NCBI GenBank assembly: GCA_003194525.1
Contig: NBIV01000298.1
Location: 25,530 to 89,529, forward strand
Length of the DNA: 64,000 nt
Source of the DNA: Gracilariopsis chorda
Taxonomy: Eukaryota; Rhodophyta; Florideophyceae; Gracilariales; Gracilariaceae
Reading direction: 5' to 3'
Under the pieces are notes generated by a model. It did not search any database and was not told the origin of the DNA. It was given only the letters and a program-made list of their open reading frames with translations. Made by a program: the position numbers and the translations under genes. This document shows positions 19,971 through 31,515 of the stretch, one piece after another; position 1 is the first letter of the stretch, and the number at the start of each line of letters is the position of its first letter.

Positions 19971-22886
19971 TTAGCTGCCACTGCTTTCGACAATTTCGTC
20001 AACATCCTCATTTTCCACACCGTCCACAATGACATCTATAGAATCGACTTCATCTCGTTCTGATAGTTCGAATACCACGACATCCGCAACGGTATCACGT
20101 TGGTCTAATCTCTGAAGTCGTACACCATATGACATTCGTCCTTGCACAGGAACCTTGGACACTCTAGTTCGTACCATATTCCCTTCACTGGTTATTAGCA
20201 TTACCGAGTCATCCCTACGGCAGGAATGAACTGCAACGAGCCTGTCTCCTTCTTTGCTTCCCTTTCTCTTCTTCCTCAGCTTTGTTCCGATGACCCCAAG
20301 TCCCCCTCGATTCCTTGGTCGTAGATCGGACACTCGAATTCTTTTCCCATATCCTTGTCTTGTGACTGCGAGAATATATCTTTCGTTGTCGTCCTCCACA
20401 ACAACTGTGTCGTCTTCCAGGTCTTCTTCATCTTCAACTACATCGGCCGACAAGTCCTCAATTTCATCAAGCTCGTTCCATGGTATAATATCCATGCCTG
20501 CTATTTCATCATCTGGTCGTAGACTGATACCGCGTACCCCGCGGCTTAGTCGCCCGCTGGCGCGTAGGATTTTCTTTTCCGTAGCGAACCTAATTATTCT
20601 GCCCTTCGTCGTCGCTATGACAACATTGTCTCTCCGCCTACACCTCCTCACCCATAACAATTCATCGTCTTCACCCACAGACATGACACGCTTTCCTCTT
20701 GCGTTAACGGACAAAAATTCATCCAGGGCCGTCTTCTTGATAAAGCCTTTTCGTGAGAGCAGCACAAGATATTCATCATCCTTTGTAACTGGCAGCACAG
20801 CAGCCATTCTCTCACCAGTCGGAACCCCAGGTAAAAGCTGAAAGATCGGCACTCCTCGGGATGTCAAAGAAGTGGCTGGGACATGATGAGCCTCTAGGCT
20901 GTACACGATACCTCTGCCCGATATCGCGATTAGACAGTCATGCGTCATACATGAGAAGAGATGTGATATCTCATCCCCCATGCGCAGTCTTCCTATACCG
21001 CGTTTCCCTCTCGTACCTCTGTTTTGACTGTCAAAAGCACATGCTGGCATCCTTTTGATATAACCCTGCTCCGTGACAGTGATTACACTCCGATCATTTG
21101 ACGTGAGTGACCTCTCATCAATTTCTGTTGCATCCAAACTGCTACCGCTTAGAATAGTAGATCTCCTCTTTTTGCCGTACTTCTCTGCGCTCGTCTGCAA
21201 ATCATCCGCAATTATCGCATCGACTCGTGAGGGACTCTCAAGGATCTCTCGCATTTCCTTCACGGAAGATTCTAGCGAACGCTCTTCTTCTTGAAGTTTC
21301 CGATACTCCAAAGATGTTAAACGACGCAATTGCATTTCCAGCACTGAGTTTGCTTGCTGCTCACTTAGATCATATTCTTCAATCAAGCGGAATCGAGCTG
21401 TAGAAGTATCAGCTGATGATCTTATTGTGTTGATCACCTCATCCATGTTCTTCTGCACAACTAGCAGTCCGTTTACAATGTGGAGCCGTCCCTCAGCTTT
21501 CTCAAGATCGAAAGCGATCTTTCGTCTCTCAGTTTCTCTGCGGAAATCTAGAAACTTCACAAGACAATCTCGCAAGCTAAGTTGAATTGGAAATCGGCCA
21601 TTATCCATCGCCATCATATTGCCTGCAAAGGAGCTTTGAAGCTGCGTCTTCTTGTACAAATTGTTCATCACTACTGACATCACGGCATCTCGTTTCAATT
21701 CAACAACAATTCGCGTGCCAGTCCGATCTGATTCGTCGCGCAAGTCAGCAATTCCTTCTAGTTTCTTATCGTTTACCAGCTCTGCGATTTTTGCAACTAA
21801 TCTCGCCTTGTTGACTTGATACGGCAACTCAGTGATGACAATGGCTTCTCTCTGCTTTCGCTTTCCTTGGCCCTCCAGTGTTTCGGTGTGTGCCAGCGCT
21901 CGAACTGTAATTCGTCCGCGTCCAGTTCGATACATTTCTTTTGCACCGTCTGTGCCGAGAATGAGCCCACCAGTGGGAAAGTCTGGTGCAGGTACGAATT
22001 CAAATAGACGCTCATCTGACACATCAGGATCTTCAATCAATGCTGTGAGAGCAGAAACGAGCTCCCCAAGGTTATGAGGCGGGATGTTTGTGGCCATTCC
22101 GACGGCAATGCCAGAACCTCCGTTTACCAGTAGGTTGGGGACTTTAACAGGTAGAACAAGCGGCTCATGCTCGGAGCTGTCAAAATTAGGCATGAACGAA
22201 ACAGTGTTACAGTCAATGTCGGACAGAAAAGTATCTGTTGCTAGTCGAGACAGCTTGCATTCGGTGTATCGCATAGCAGCGGGCGGATCACCATCTGTAG
22301 AGCCAAAATTTCCGTGTCCGTTGATGAGAGGAATGGACATTGAAAACGGTTGAGCCATTCTTACAAGTGCATCATAAACGGCGGTATCGCCATGAGGGTG
22401 GTACTTTCCAAGGACCTCGCCCACAACTCGCGCACATTTTCGGAACTGACCGCTAGGGGCAAGCCCCAAAACATGCATAGCATAAAGTATGCGGCGGTGT
22501 ACCGGTTTGAGTCCATCGCGAACGTCTGGCATGGCGCGTCCCAGGATGACGGACATGGCATAACCCATATAAGAACGCTCCATTTCTAATCGCAAGTCTG
22601 TTGGAACAACGTTCAGCCCGGCTTTTCCAGGTCCGCTGGAACCATTCTGCGTGTCTGACATTCTGGGAATTCTTCGGTTGGAAGTGGCATAGTTCCGGAA
22701 GCGGCTCTGCGCCGCTCCGCACCTGCCCAGAAAACCTGAGCGAAAGTTGAGTCGGTAGGGCGTCCATGCTGATATGAATACGGCAGCAGCTGGACGCAAC
22801 ATTGTGGAATGAAATGCTGGTGGTTCGTCGAACATTGCTTCATCTGACGCTGATCGGCATGTTGTGGAGATGGTGGCCACTAGCAA
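19971..22886 (-). CDS. gyrA: DNA gyrase subunit A, organelle-targeted
   Basis: A 971-residue type IIA topoisomerase subunit A that cuts and rejoins DNA, acting with GyrB to supercoil plastid and/or mitochondrial DNA. It shows the breakage-reunion domain ([40 protein letters not shown]), the catalytic Tyr207 in AAMRYTE, and a long coiled tower, then the C-terminal six-bladed wrapping domain from about residue 595. The GyrA box is [10 protein letters not shown] at 621-630 instead of the usual QRRGGKG. The first 90 residues are an extension. From the ATG at 22802 (Met29) it is Arg/Ala-rich with few acids and a RNYATS cleavage-like site, so translation may start at 22802 and the product go to an organelle. 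A gyrase of this kind is usual in algae and plants. It is intron-free. Confidence 0.95.
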   Translation of the reverse strand: MLVATISTTCRSASDEAMFDEPPAFHSTMLRPAAAVFISAWTPYRLNFRSGFLGRCGAAQSRFRNYATSNRRIPRMSDTQNGSSGPGKAGLNVVPTDLRLEMERSYMGYAMSVILGRAMPDVRDGLKPVHRRILYAMHVLGLAPSGQFRKCARVVGEVLGKYHPHGDTAVYDALVRMAQPFSMSIPLINGHGNFGSTDGDPPAAMRYTECKLSRLATDTFLSDIDCNTVSFMPNFDSSEHEPLVLPVKVPNLLVNGGSGIAVGMATNIPPHNLGELVSALTALIEDPDVSDERLFEFVPAPDFPTGGLILGTDGAKEMYRTGRGRITVRALAHTETLEGQGKRKQREAIVITELPYQVNKARLVAKIAELVNDKKLEGIADLRDESDRTGTRIVVELKRDAVMSVVMNNLYKKTQLQSSFAGNMMAMDNGRFPIQLSLRDCLVKFLDFRRETERRKIAFDLEKAEGRLHIVNGLLVVQKNMDEVINTIRSSADTSTARFRLIEEYDLSEQQANSVLEMQLRRLTSLEYRKLQEEERSLESSVKEMREILESPSRVDAIIADDLQTSAEKYGKKRRSTILSGSSLDATEIDERSLTSNDRSVITVTEQGYIKRMPACAFDSQNRGTRGKRGIGRLRMGDEISHLFSCMTHDCLIAISGRGIVYSLEAHHVPATSLTSRGVPIFQLLPGVPTGERMAAVLPVTKDDEYLVLLSRKGFIKKTALDEFLSVNARGKRVMSVGEDDELLWVRRCRRRDNVVIATTKGRIIRFATEKKILRASGRLSRGVRGISLRPDDEIAGMDIIPWNELDEIEDLSADVVEDEEDLEDDTVVVEDDNERYILAVTRQGYGKRIRVSDLRPRNRGGLGVIGTKLRKKRKGSKEGDRLVAVHSCRRDDSVMLITSEGNMVRTRVSKVPVQGRMSYGVRLQRLDQRDTVADVVVFELSERDEVDSIDVIVDGVENEDVDEIVESSGS

Positions 22887-25155
22887 GGAAGCTAACTAGC
22901 GAGCGCAATTTGAGATGGTCGACGACGATGATGCAGTGCACTTAAACATGACTTCGCAGTGTAGATTTTCTATTATTTTTCCCCTGGAAGGCTACCATCA
23001 TGGTGATCATGATCACAGATTTCTCAGCACATCTCCCGCGCGTGCGGTGTTCACACTGTTTTCCAAGGGTAGAATTCGTTCTCGAAGATAAGGGATCCGT
23101 CGCTAGCTAAATGCGAAACCGAATATGGACTGCAGTGCACTCTGCAAAATTAGAAACCCCCGTTATGGTCGTCAATTGTTCCCATAGTTGTCCCGGCACA
23201 AGATGCAGAGCTCTTGAAGGAAGCATTTCCTTGAAGAATTGTCCATCGACATAATACCGATTGACAGGCCTGCTTGAATATTGTTTTGATTAGTACTAGG
23301 GAAGCAAAGGGACTGCAGATATGCTTCTAAATCATCACAACAAGGCTGAAGGCTTGACCGTGACATTGCCAGCCCGAAGGATACCAACCCACTGATATGA
23401 CTACAAGCCACGGTATTGCGTGCCTCAGTTATGTACTCCTTACTATCGAGTGCCGCCGGTACTATCCTATGCCTCAGGGGATACCAATAGACCGCATTCT
23501 GCTGAAATACATTGCTCGTGAACTTGCTAATGTGACAAGATAACAGCCCAAGAACACAGTCCACGACACTCCACATCCTTTTTCAGAATTCTCACCTTTC
23601 CAGTTCTGAGAGTGTCGTACTATTTCGAAGAACTAATGTCTACATCACAAAGCTAGTTTCCAATGCGGCTCTGAAATCGCCAAGCATGCACATGCCGTCA
23701 GAATTAAGTCCATCCGGACTCTACAAACTTCTTTATACTTCACGCATTGCGAGGTGTACGTGCAGATAAATGAAGTTATCTGCGTGTGATTGGCCTTAGC
23801 TAGACTGCATTACTGTCGCGCCAAAGTCTATTGACGGTACCTATCTGTCGCGTTCACTTCTCGTTTAAGTCCGTCTTTGACGCTACAGCAGTTGCAGTAC
23901 AACCCGTTCGACTTAAATCTCAAACACTGCACCTACCCTTACTAACTTACAAAGTGTTACGCCCAGCTTCAGAGCAATACACCATAAGGGGTCTGGCACT
24001 AGATGGAAGTTGTGACCGGAAGCAGCGGTCACATCGACTTCACTGTGTTGTGGCCCGGTGCGCTCCAGGTCAGAAAGACAGAAGCTTATATGCTTCGATC
24101 TCCCTGTCACTGTCTCTGAACAGTCAGAGACAGTGAGAACGCGGGGAGACCAAAGACGTAAAGGCATCCTTTGTTGACTGACGATCAAGGGTCAGCGAGG
24201 TAGACATGCCCTCTCTCCTCTTTTTTCCTCCGTGGATCTGACGGAACCGCTCTGCGCTCCAAATGACTCCGAGCGACTGCTGTAGATCCCAACACAAAGG
24301 TATACTATGTTGGGGGAACCGGGGACGCTGTTTCATTTAAGCGATTTTCGACAGGCAATCAAGGCAACGATACTCAAATGTCTTAGCCACTGTTCACTTA
24401 CATACCGGTCTTCGAGAGAACGAATCGTCAGATTATTGCCTCGTTCCTGAAAGGGCTATAGGGACTCAAACCGATGTTGTATTCTAAACTATACAACATC
24501 CGAAAACATGTGACAGATGCTTGCTTTGTTGAAGGGCTCCAAGAAGTACGTGTATATTCTTCGTGCTTATCAAACTGGATCTCAGACCGGATATGGATCA
24601 GGGTGCTTGGGCGGAGCACTAAAATGCTTTTCCAACAAAAAAAATTTTGAACAGCAAAATAGAGCGTGATGCATCAGCAGCTTCGGAATCTTGGAACCAA
24701 GTTTGCTACTACAGTGCGCGAAACGATAATAAATACACCCTACTCCGCTTTCTTTCTCGCCACCTACCAGACCAATCTAGCACTCCCAACCAGAAACCTA
24801 GGTAGTGAATAGGTAGATATAAAAACCCCCGGTCGCATGTCGAACACGTACACCTGATCTATACTTGTAGCTACGAAACAGTTATAAATACACGAAACAA
24901 CAATAAATACACTTTACTTTACGTGTATCTACGCATAGCTCAGTACTAAGTAGCACCCCCCTTCTTATCCATAACAGCAAGGAGCCTTCTCGGTATAGAC
25001 CTGTACAGCCAGGAAGTCTTCGTCAGGAAACTTTTCATGGTCTCTTGGAAATTTCCGTAGCAACTAGCATGGACTCCACGTGGCAAGAACTTGGCATAGA
25101 ATCCTGAATAGTAGTACACCTTTTATAGTATTCAAGGCCCCAAGTATAGCCTTAC
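22887..25155. other. Intergenic, one small hairpin
   Basis: No domain was recognised in any frame. A 12-bp perfect stem with a four-base loop lies at 24108-24135 (CACTGTCTCTGA / TCAGAGACAGTG). A/T-rich blocks near 24718-24745 and 24895-24920 share an AATAAATACAC word, as poly(A)-signal or element-end sequence might. Confidence 0.45.
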
Positions 25156-26101
25156 GTGCTCGCATGTATGCTTTCGTGTCCATACGGAATGTTTACGCAC
25201 TTAAACCTCTTACCTACCATCTTTCAGACAATAACGTCAGTGTTGATGATTTTCTTGAAGGTGCAAGACTACGTCGCTCATTCTTTTTTGCCCACAGATC
25301 TTCACACAGAATACTACAACTTGATCGGCGTCTTGATCCTTTGATTGTACGTAGTTCATCAATCCTTTGTACAAACTTGCTTCTACTTGAGCACAGAAAT
25401 GCGCAACCTGACTCTGGAGCGCGATGTTTTTGTTCGTAATGAAATACGAGTCTGGAAACTACGACAATATATTCAACAAATGTCATTGAAACCATTTCAA
25501 AACGTATCGAAACTACATTCGTTAGATGTTGATGTGAAATTGGCAATTTCCAAAACCCAATACAATGAAATGACAACATTTCTGAAATCACAGAAAAAGT
25601 AACACTTCTTCGAAAAGTTTCTCATTCAACTGGCAACCACAAACAGACTTTACAGCTCATATGTTACCAAACTGGAGAATTTGCGAGATTGTGATCATAT
25701 AAACAACGTAAGCCTTCGTCAATTTATTTTCAAGAAGAAAATAACCGTTTTGCGCCGTGGTTGTAAGAAAAAGGTGCGGTTCGCAAGGAATTTAACCACA
25801 ATTTCAACTCATGTTGAGTCTCCTCAAATGGGAAATGGTGTATCTGATCAATAACACGTGCGAACGTTCGGAAACCCTTTGCAATGCTTTAAGTGTTTCT
25901 GCATTTCTATGGAAACAAATAGGAAGACTTAAGGTATGTTTTATCATTAACCATTGTCTAATGCGCTCCGACTAACAAACCTTGCCTTTTTGTTGATAAT
26001 AAATGCAGCTATATGATCCATTAGTAGCGTGGCAGAGAGGATTGCTAGTCAGCGGTACATATGAACGCAAAAAAAGTCCACATATGGATCATGTCTCTTG
26101 A
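25156..26101 (+). pseudogene. Decayed or unidentified intron-containing gene
   Basis: One frame stays open from 25156 to 25854 except for TGA at 25342-25344 and TAA at 25600-25602, both reachable from CGA/CAA by one C-to-T change. The reading is rich in Lys/Arg/Asn and contains a basic stretch (FKKKITVLRRGCKKKVRFAR). In another frame, an ATG at 25811 opens 41 codons to 25933, where a textbook intron (25934-26008, 75 bases: GTATGT donor, CTAAC at 25972-25976, TGCAG acceptor) joins in phase to 31 codons ending at 26101. The joined reading is 71 residues (…LWKQIGRLK then LYDPLVAWQRG…). I recognise no family. It could be a live small gene or the end of a broken longer one. Confidence 0.35.
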
Positions 26102-26832
26102 TCGTTAATCAACGGAAAGGAGATTCCATTATTGTGGAAGAGAGTACTGGTCTGTGAAACAGAGGCAGATAAAAACTTCCCATGGTACATCCCCGAGGCC
26201 TATTTATCACGAGGGGGTTCTTATCTGAAGTGGACCTTACGATGATGCCATGACTGGCTTCGGTGAACAATACTACCAGAAGTTGCATGTCTTTGGCCGT
26301 ATTCGCGCTTGTACTTTTGACAAACCTTTCAAAATCCACAATTCCTGCACCCACTCGTCTGTACTTTTTCCAAACGGCTCTCTTGTTTTCATACGCCATC
26401 CACCACGCACCCGTTCTGCCCCAACTCTTGTCTCGTCTCCGTTTGCAAAAAGAGACTTTGTTTCATATCTCATTTGTGTGTCTTTTCTTCTGGCATGCAC
26501 GGCGGCTTTGCTATGCGTCGCGGAAAAACACCAACAACAAACCTTTCCTGTATGCAAACCACAAGTCAAGAGCGTTGTCTTGCCCCGGGTGGTCTGTACT
26601 GTTTGTTCAAAGCCTTTCTATCTCCCTTGTATTGAAAACTAGCTTGTAAAACCTTGTCTTTCATTTCGTATGCATCAGTACTGCCTGTATGCTGTTTCGC
26701 GGCTCCTCGCCCATGCTGCTGCATGCCGCCCTAATTCCTGCCATCCCTGATAGTCGCACGCCAAACGTTAGTGATCAAAGGTTCCCTTCGCACCATAACA
26801 GAAACAAAAATCTGACTTTCATACGTAGTGAA
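26102..26832. other. Intergenic, nothing recognised
   Basis: Two overlapping open frames near 26250-26650 (+) show no domain and no coherent composition. They are probably chance frames downstream of RRP4. Confidence 0.4.
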
Positions 26833-27763
26833 CTAGCCTCTTTGGTTCCTCACCAAGAGTTCACAATTGAAACGTTCTCGGGCAGCCTCTCTCATCGATC
26901 TCGCACCCATGCCCATAATTTTCACTACATCAGGTGTGCACATGTCCTTCACCTCCATACCATTTGCCAGACAAGTTTCATAAGCATACATAATAGTATC
27001 TGGACCAATTGCATTAAACTCGCTATCCAGCGCCAAGATATTATTCGAAACGCGAGCAATGCGCCACCACATATCCAATAAAATGGCATCCTTCCGAGTC
27101 TGTGACAGGAAAACGAACCCGTTGTTGCGCAGAGTCATGTGCACTCCGCAGGGCAGTTCATGAAAGTGCTTCTTTGCTCGTTTCACCAGTTCGGATTGCA
27201 AGGTGACCAACTGTCCACCGTCCACTGGACAGCTTTCTATACCGTAACATTCTCGCGTGGAGGGCGACGCTGCCGTCTTTTCGTCGTTCCTGAACTTCAG
27301 CACTGACCAAATCACCCTCTTTGAAATACTCACGCATGTTGAGTTCATCCTCTTGATTGCGAAGTCGGTGCACGCCGCCGGGCAATTTGATGGCGGTGAG
27401 CAACAAGAAGGCAAGTTTGGTAGCATTGACATCCATTTTGTAGCGCTTACTGGCAATTTCAACGACGCGTCCACCCACAACGTCGCGGGTTTCCAGAATG
27501 TATCGCGAGCGCAGTGGCATGACCATGACCAGTTTGTTGACGCATGAGATGACGCCAGCGCGAGTGGCAGTGAGCACATTTCCGGACTCGCCGCAGCTGA
27601 GCAAGGTTCGGCGCGCTCGCACAGAATGGTCCTCGGTGAGAATTATGGAGCCTGGGGATGTGATGGGCACGTGGGACAGCCGGGAAACAGCTTCGGCGTT
27701 GTCGGAGAGGCGCTTCGGACGAAGAATGGTGAACGAAGCGGACGAGCTCCTTTGCGCTTCCAT
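26833..27763 (-). CDS. RRP4: RNA exosome cap subunit RRP4 (EXOSC2), one-base frame break
   Basis: A subunit of the RNA exosome cap that threads RNA toward the nuclease in nucleus and cytoplasm. From the ATG at 27763 come the N-terminal domain (SPGSIILTEDHSV), the S1 domain (GDVVGGRVVEIASKRYKMDV, ending SVALHARMLRYRKL), and then, one frame over, the KH-like domain (GGQLVTLQSELVKRAKKHFH, PCGVHMTLRNNGFVFL) and a C-terminal helix region. Homologues run straight through (…SLHTRSLKYGKLG..V.V…), so the two frames are one protein of about 309 residues. Skipping a single base near 27220 restores the match. The break may be a sequencing error or a real mutation. No intron of suitable length with GT-AG ends fits. 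It is divergent from the hAT ORF. Confidence 0.85.
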
Positions 27764-28349
27764 TGCGGTGTTGCGGTTTGCGCGCGGATCGGGGCCGCCG
27801 ACAAGGACAAGCTAACTGCACTGAAGGTACAGGTAGGTATTGCTACCGTTTACCGTTGGTACCGTTGTGCCGGTATCTTCCCGCAGTAGAACATGACATT
27901 GTGATGCATGTCGAGGAAGTGTGCGCTTGATCCGCAAGCGCCGTCCGTTCTCCGCATGTGAAATTCACAGTAGTCTACCGCATCACGCCCCTTCGCGGCC
28001 ATAGTGCATCGGAAACGAGATCATGTACTGTAATGGAAGATGTAAGGGCATATTTGAAATTGGTGTGGGACTTACACCGATTCAAAACCTAGAGTTTTGT
28101 TGACTGCTGGCCTGCTCTTTGCCTTGTTTTTAATGTGTTTTTAATCTCCTCCTAGCGAAGAACAGCAATTTGCACCTGGTTGGATTGTCAATGCGCACCC
28201 CACTCACCTCTTTTCTATTCTTGTCTGCCTCACGTTTGAAGTTCTCTCCTGGTTCCTACTAAACCTCTCTTCTACCTTGTTTCCCAATTCTTGTCTTCCC
28301 GCATTTCTCCGACGTGTGTTGTATTGTGTGAGAAGTTCTTTCTTCAAAC
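27764..28349. other. Intergenic between RRP4 and the hAT ORF
   Basis: A 586-base divergent spacer, which must hold the RRP4 promoter. No hAT terminal inverted repeat was recognised. Confidence 0.5.
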
Positions 28350-30737
28350 ATGTGTGAGTTGGAGATTTCAGCTTCTAATACTCGCACAGAGCGCAGCAGT
28401 ACATTATCGAGCTCTGGTGTATCGCATCGCACCAAAAAACGGAAGTGGTGGATGTCAGATCTCTTTGAGATGCGTGAACATTCCACTGGTGCGACGAATG
28501 TATCTTCGACTTTATTTTTAACGTGCAAGGGTTGTTCGTGGTATACCAATGCCAAAATTCCCAACACAACCAAATTGGGTCAACATTTGCTGCGATGTGG
28601 AAAAATATATTCTGCTGCTCGACAAAGGTTACTCGCAGACAAACGCCTGAGAGAATACTACAATTCTACTCTCAAGGAAGGAGGCTCAGATCTCTTCGGG
28701 GTTCCCGTGACTCCTGCCATCTCCCGAAATCGAAAGAGGAAGGTTTCACAGAAGAGCGATGATTCCGTTCGCAAACGAGTGTGCGATAGTTCTCAGACAA
28801 AACCGAAAGCCGTCACCTACAAGCTCGACGTTCATGAGGAGAATAGTGAAGATTCCTACGACAACAGAACAAGGTTTAATGAGCTTCTCACTAAGTTTAT
28901 GGTGAAACACATGCTTTCATTTTCATTGTTAAGTCGGCAACCAGGCAGTGACGACTTTTTTCAGCTCATCACAATTGCGAGTCCGTTACTTGGACAACAA
29001 CTTCCTACACCGAGAATAATGGGTAACAAGAATGTGAAGAGATATTATGAGGCAATGCGATCTGGCGTTCTAGAATCAATTGCTGGTTTACTTTCAGAAG
29101 GTTACGCTACATTGATTTTTGATGAATGGACGGATACGTGTGGCGCTTCGGTAGTTAACGTGTTGCTGTCGTTAACTGGAACTCAGAAAGTACGAAGAAC
29201 CTTTTTCTTGCGGTCCATTTACACTGGTTCGAAGAGCTGTGACGCTGCTCTCTATGCTGGTCTTTGTGAAGAAGCAATCGCAGAGTACGGTGACATCCAG
29301 AGAGTTTGTGCGGTTGTCAGTGACAATACTAGTTCTTGTATCAAAGCCAAAGAACTGTTGTTTCAGAAGTATACCCATCTTGTATCCGTAAAAGACCAGC
29401 CTCACATGGCAAATCTTCTGATGCAGGACATCGGTGACATATCTTGGGTTAAGGAGGTCCTGTCAATCGTTTCAACCGTTATAGCTGATTTGAGAAATCA
29501 CCCGAAGCTGTACAGTCGTTTCAAGAATTTGAAGACTGCATTCAATTTACAATGCTCTGCTCAGTCTTCATTGGGTACTGATTGCTATGGGAGAGTGCAA
29601 CTACCTAAGACAGCTATTCTGCCGTGTCGAATGGTCGCCACAAGGTTTACATCATCGGAGAGTATGGCTGCATCTTTTCTTAGGAGCAAAGAAGTAATAC
29701 TGAGATTGGTGGACTGTCCTGACTTTAACGCGAGACTATACGGTAGTCGCAACCACGAGAAGCGAGACTTGTTTAAGCAGAATGTACGAAATGATTCTCT
29801 TTACCAAAAACTGTTGGACATCTACCACATCCTGCGTCTGATCAGGCAGTACTTGAGACTGTTTGACGACGAGTCTTCTTTGCTGTCGGAAGTGTACCCC
29901 GCCACTATGCAGTTATTTACGAAGATCAAATCGCTTCCACTAACATCGTTTTACACCGCAAAGAGACGAGCAGATGTCATTCGGGTATTCGAAGAACGCT
30001 TAAACGGTGCGAATCGCAAGGTAGCTCTACTTACTCCCCTACATCGGGTATCATATTTGTTGGATATATGGAGTATGATGGAAAACTTGAATGCATATAG
30101 GCCACATGTTATCAGGCACATTCTGTCATTTGTGCGCTCGGACTTGTTTCCTGTAAGTGAAAAGCTTTCCAGTGATGGTGGAGAGGATGCTGCCGTGCAG
30201 CGTTTGTGCGATGAGTTCCTGGAAGTGCGGCTGTCCTGGCGCTCACAGCTTTCTGATCCTGTTTTGCGACACTCGCTTATGATGTACAGCCGATCCCCTG
30301 TGTACTATTGGACTGAGTACACCGAATCTCCACGCTTGCGCGAGTTTGCGCTTCGGATTTTATGTTCTAGCCCTTCTTCGTCAAGCGTCGAGCGAAGCTT
30401 TAGTTTGCAAAGTCGCATACGAACTTCTATGCGAAATCGGCTACATACTGATAAGGTCTCTCAACTCGTTTTCTGTGCTTGCAACGAAACCCTTTTCTTG
30501 TCCCGAAGTAGAACAGTTCAAAAGCTGAGCAGAGATTCGTACGCAGAACTACGTTTCGGAAAAGGATTGGACGCAATTGAAGGAATGGAAAGTGGGCAGG
30601 TGTACGCCGGATTTCTGGATGATGAATACGTTTCTCGCGACGACGTAATCGAGGGTGATGACGACCTGGAGTTGGATGAGCTTGACAATGAGACTTTTGA
30701 TCTCTTGGACGCGGATGAGGCACTGGAGATGATTTGA
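28350..30737 (+). CDS. hAT-superfamily transposase, intact frame
   Basis: 795 residues without a stop. Domain order is a BED-like zinc finger (CKGCSWY… HLLRC, residues about 59-83), a basic linker, a DUF659-type catalytic core (LIFDEWTDTCG, then VVSDNTSSC about 70 residues on, both holding the conserved Asp), a helical insertion, and the C-terminal hAT dimerisation region with SSSSVERSFSLQSRI, whose Glu is the third catalytic residue. It cuts and pastes DNA and leaves 8-bp target duplications. An acidic tail (DDDLELDELDNE) closes the protein. An uninterrupted frame among so many broken elements means a recent arrival or a host-adopted gene. Terminal inverted repeats were not found by eye. Confidence 0.85.
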   Translation: MCELEISASNTRTERSSTLSSSGVSHRTKKRKWWMSDLFEMREHSTGATNVSSTLFLTCKGCSWYTNAKIPNTTKLGQHLLRCGKIYSAARQRLLADKRLREYYNSTLKEGGSDLFGVPVTPAISRNRKRKVSQKSDDSVRKRVCDSSQTKPKAVTYKLDVHEENSEDSYDNRTRFNELLTKFMVKHMLSFSLLSRQPGSDDFFQLITIASPLLGQQLPTPRIMGNKNVKRYYEAMRSGVLESIAGLLSEGYATLIFDEWTDTCGASVVNVLLSLTGTQKVRRTFFLRSIYTGSKSCDAALYAGLCEEAIAEYGDIQRVCAVVSDNTSSCIKAKELLFQKYTHLVSVKDQPHMANLLMQDIGDISWVKEVLSIVSTVIADLRNHPKLYSRFKNLKTAFNLQCSAQSSLGTDCYGRVQLPKTAILPCRMVATRFTSSESMAASFLRSKEVILRLVDCPDFNARLYGSRNHEKRDLFKQNVRNDSLYQKLLDIYHILRLIRQYLRLFDDESSLLSEVYPATMQLFTKIKSLPLTSFYTAKRRADVIRVFEERLNGANRKVALLTPLHRVSYLLDIWSMMENLNAYRPHVIRHILSFVRSDLFPVSEKLSSDGGEDAAVQRLCDEFLEVRLSWRSQLSDPVLRHSLMMYSRSPVYYWTEYTESPRLREFALRILCSSPSSSSVERSFSLQSRIRTSMRNRLHTDKVSQLVFCACNETLFLSRSRTVQKLSRDSYAELRFGKGLDAIEGMESGQVYAGFLDDEYVSRDDVIEGDDDLELDELDNETFDLLDADEALEMI

Positions 30738-31515
30738 GTGGGAGCTGAATATGAATACGGTTTTCTTTACGATTGATTTGAGAAATTGGTTTTGAGGTGC
30801 TTTCAGAGACCTGAAAGTCGACATGCTTAAGAATAAAGATATGTAGAAGCTGCTGAAAAGTGCAAGATGTGTTTATAAATTATTTTGTATCAGTGAAAAC
30901 GTGGGGCGTAGCCAGTTATGTACTACTTCAAGCGCTATATATCTTCACTTCGAACCTTCAACCCGTTCTTTCCTTGAGTAAATGACATAGGACTTGTAGT
31001 CAGCGATAGTACTGAACGCAAAGGAGGAGCGAAGGAAGCGTATACATGGATCACGGCAGGCGAGGCGCAAGTCGACGCAATTGCAGAGGGAAAGGGCGGA
31101 ATCCAATTGCTGATGTAGTTTCTCCGCTTTTAGATGTTGTCTGCTTGCACAAATAGTTCTGCGAACACAAGGTCTCCAAAAGCGGCTTGAGTGTGGTCGG
31201 TAATCCCAACTGTGGCGGCATCGCCATCGAGTTTAGCCCATTCGTGAGAAGAGTGGTAAACAATACCGAGCTGTCTTTTTACGCTTCACAAAGGAGCAAA
31301 TTTGATATCCTTGTCAAAAACTCAGTAAGTGACAAAGAGAGCGGAAAGTGATAGTAAGTTGGTCTAGATTATGAGCAAGTGACGGTCGGGTGACGAAAAC
31401 GACAATTCAGAACAAGCAAGCACTACGAAAGGTCCGTAATATAGTTCAATGTTTTAGGACTTGACGGAATTTTGAACAGACTGCAAGACCTGGCGAAACT
31501 TGCCCATCAAAAGTG
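30738..31515. other. Intergenic, nothing recognised
   Basis: Lies between the hAT and Tc1-like ORFs. It may hold the 3' end of the hAT element and one end of the Tc1-like element, but no matching inverted repeat pair was found. Confidence 0.4.

Noticed and set aside
28060-31050. Terminal inverted repeats for the hAT element
   Set aside because: Only a 7-base ACGCCCC/GGGGCGT match was found (27979, 30902), too short and with unconvincing ends.
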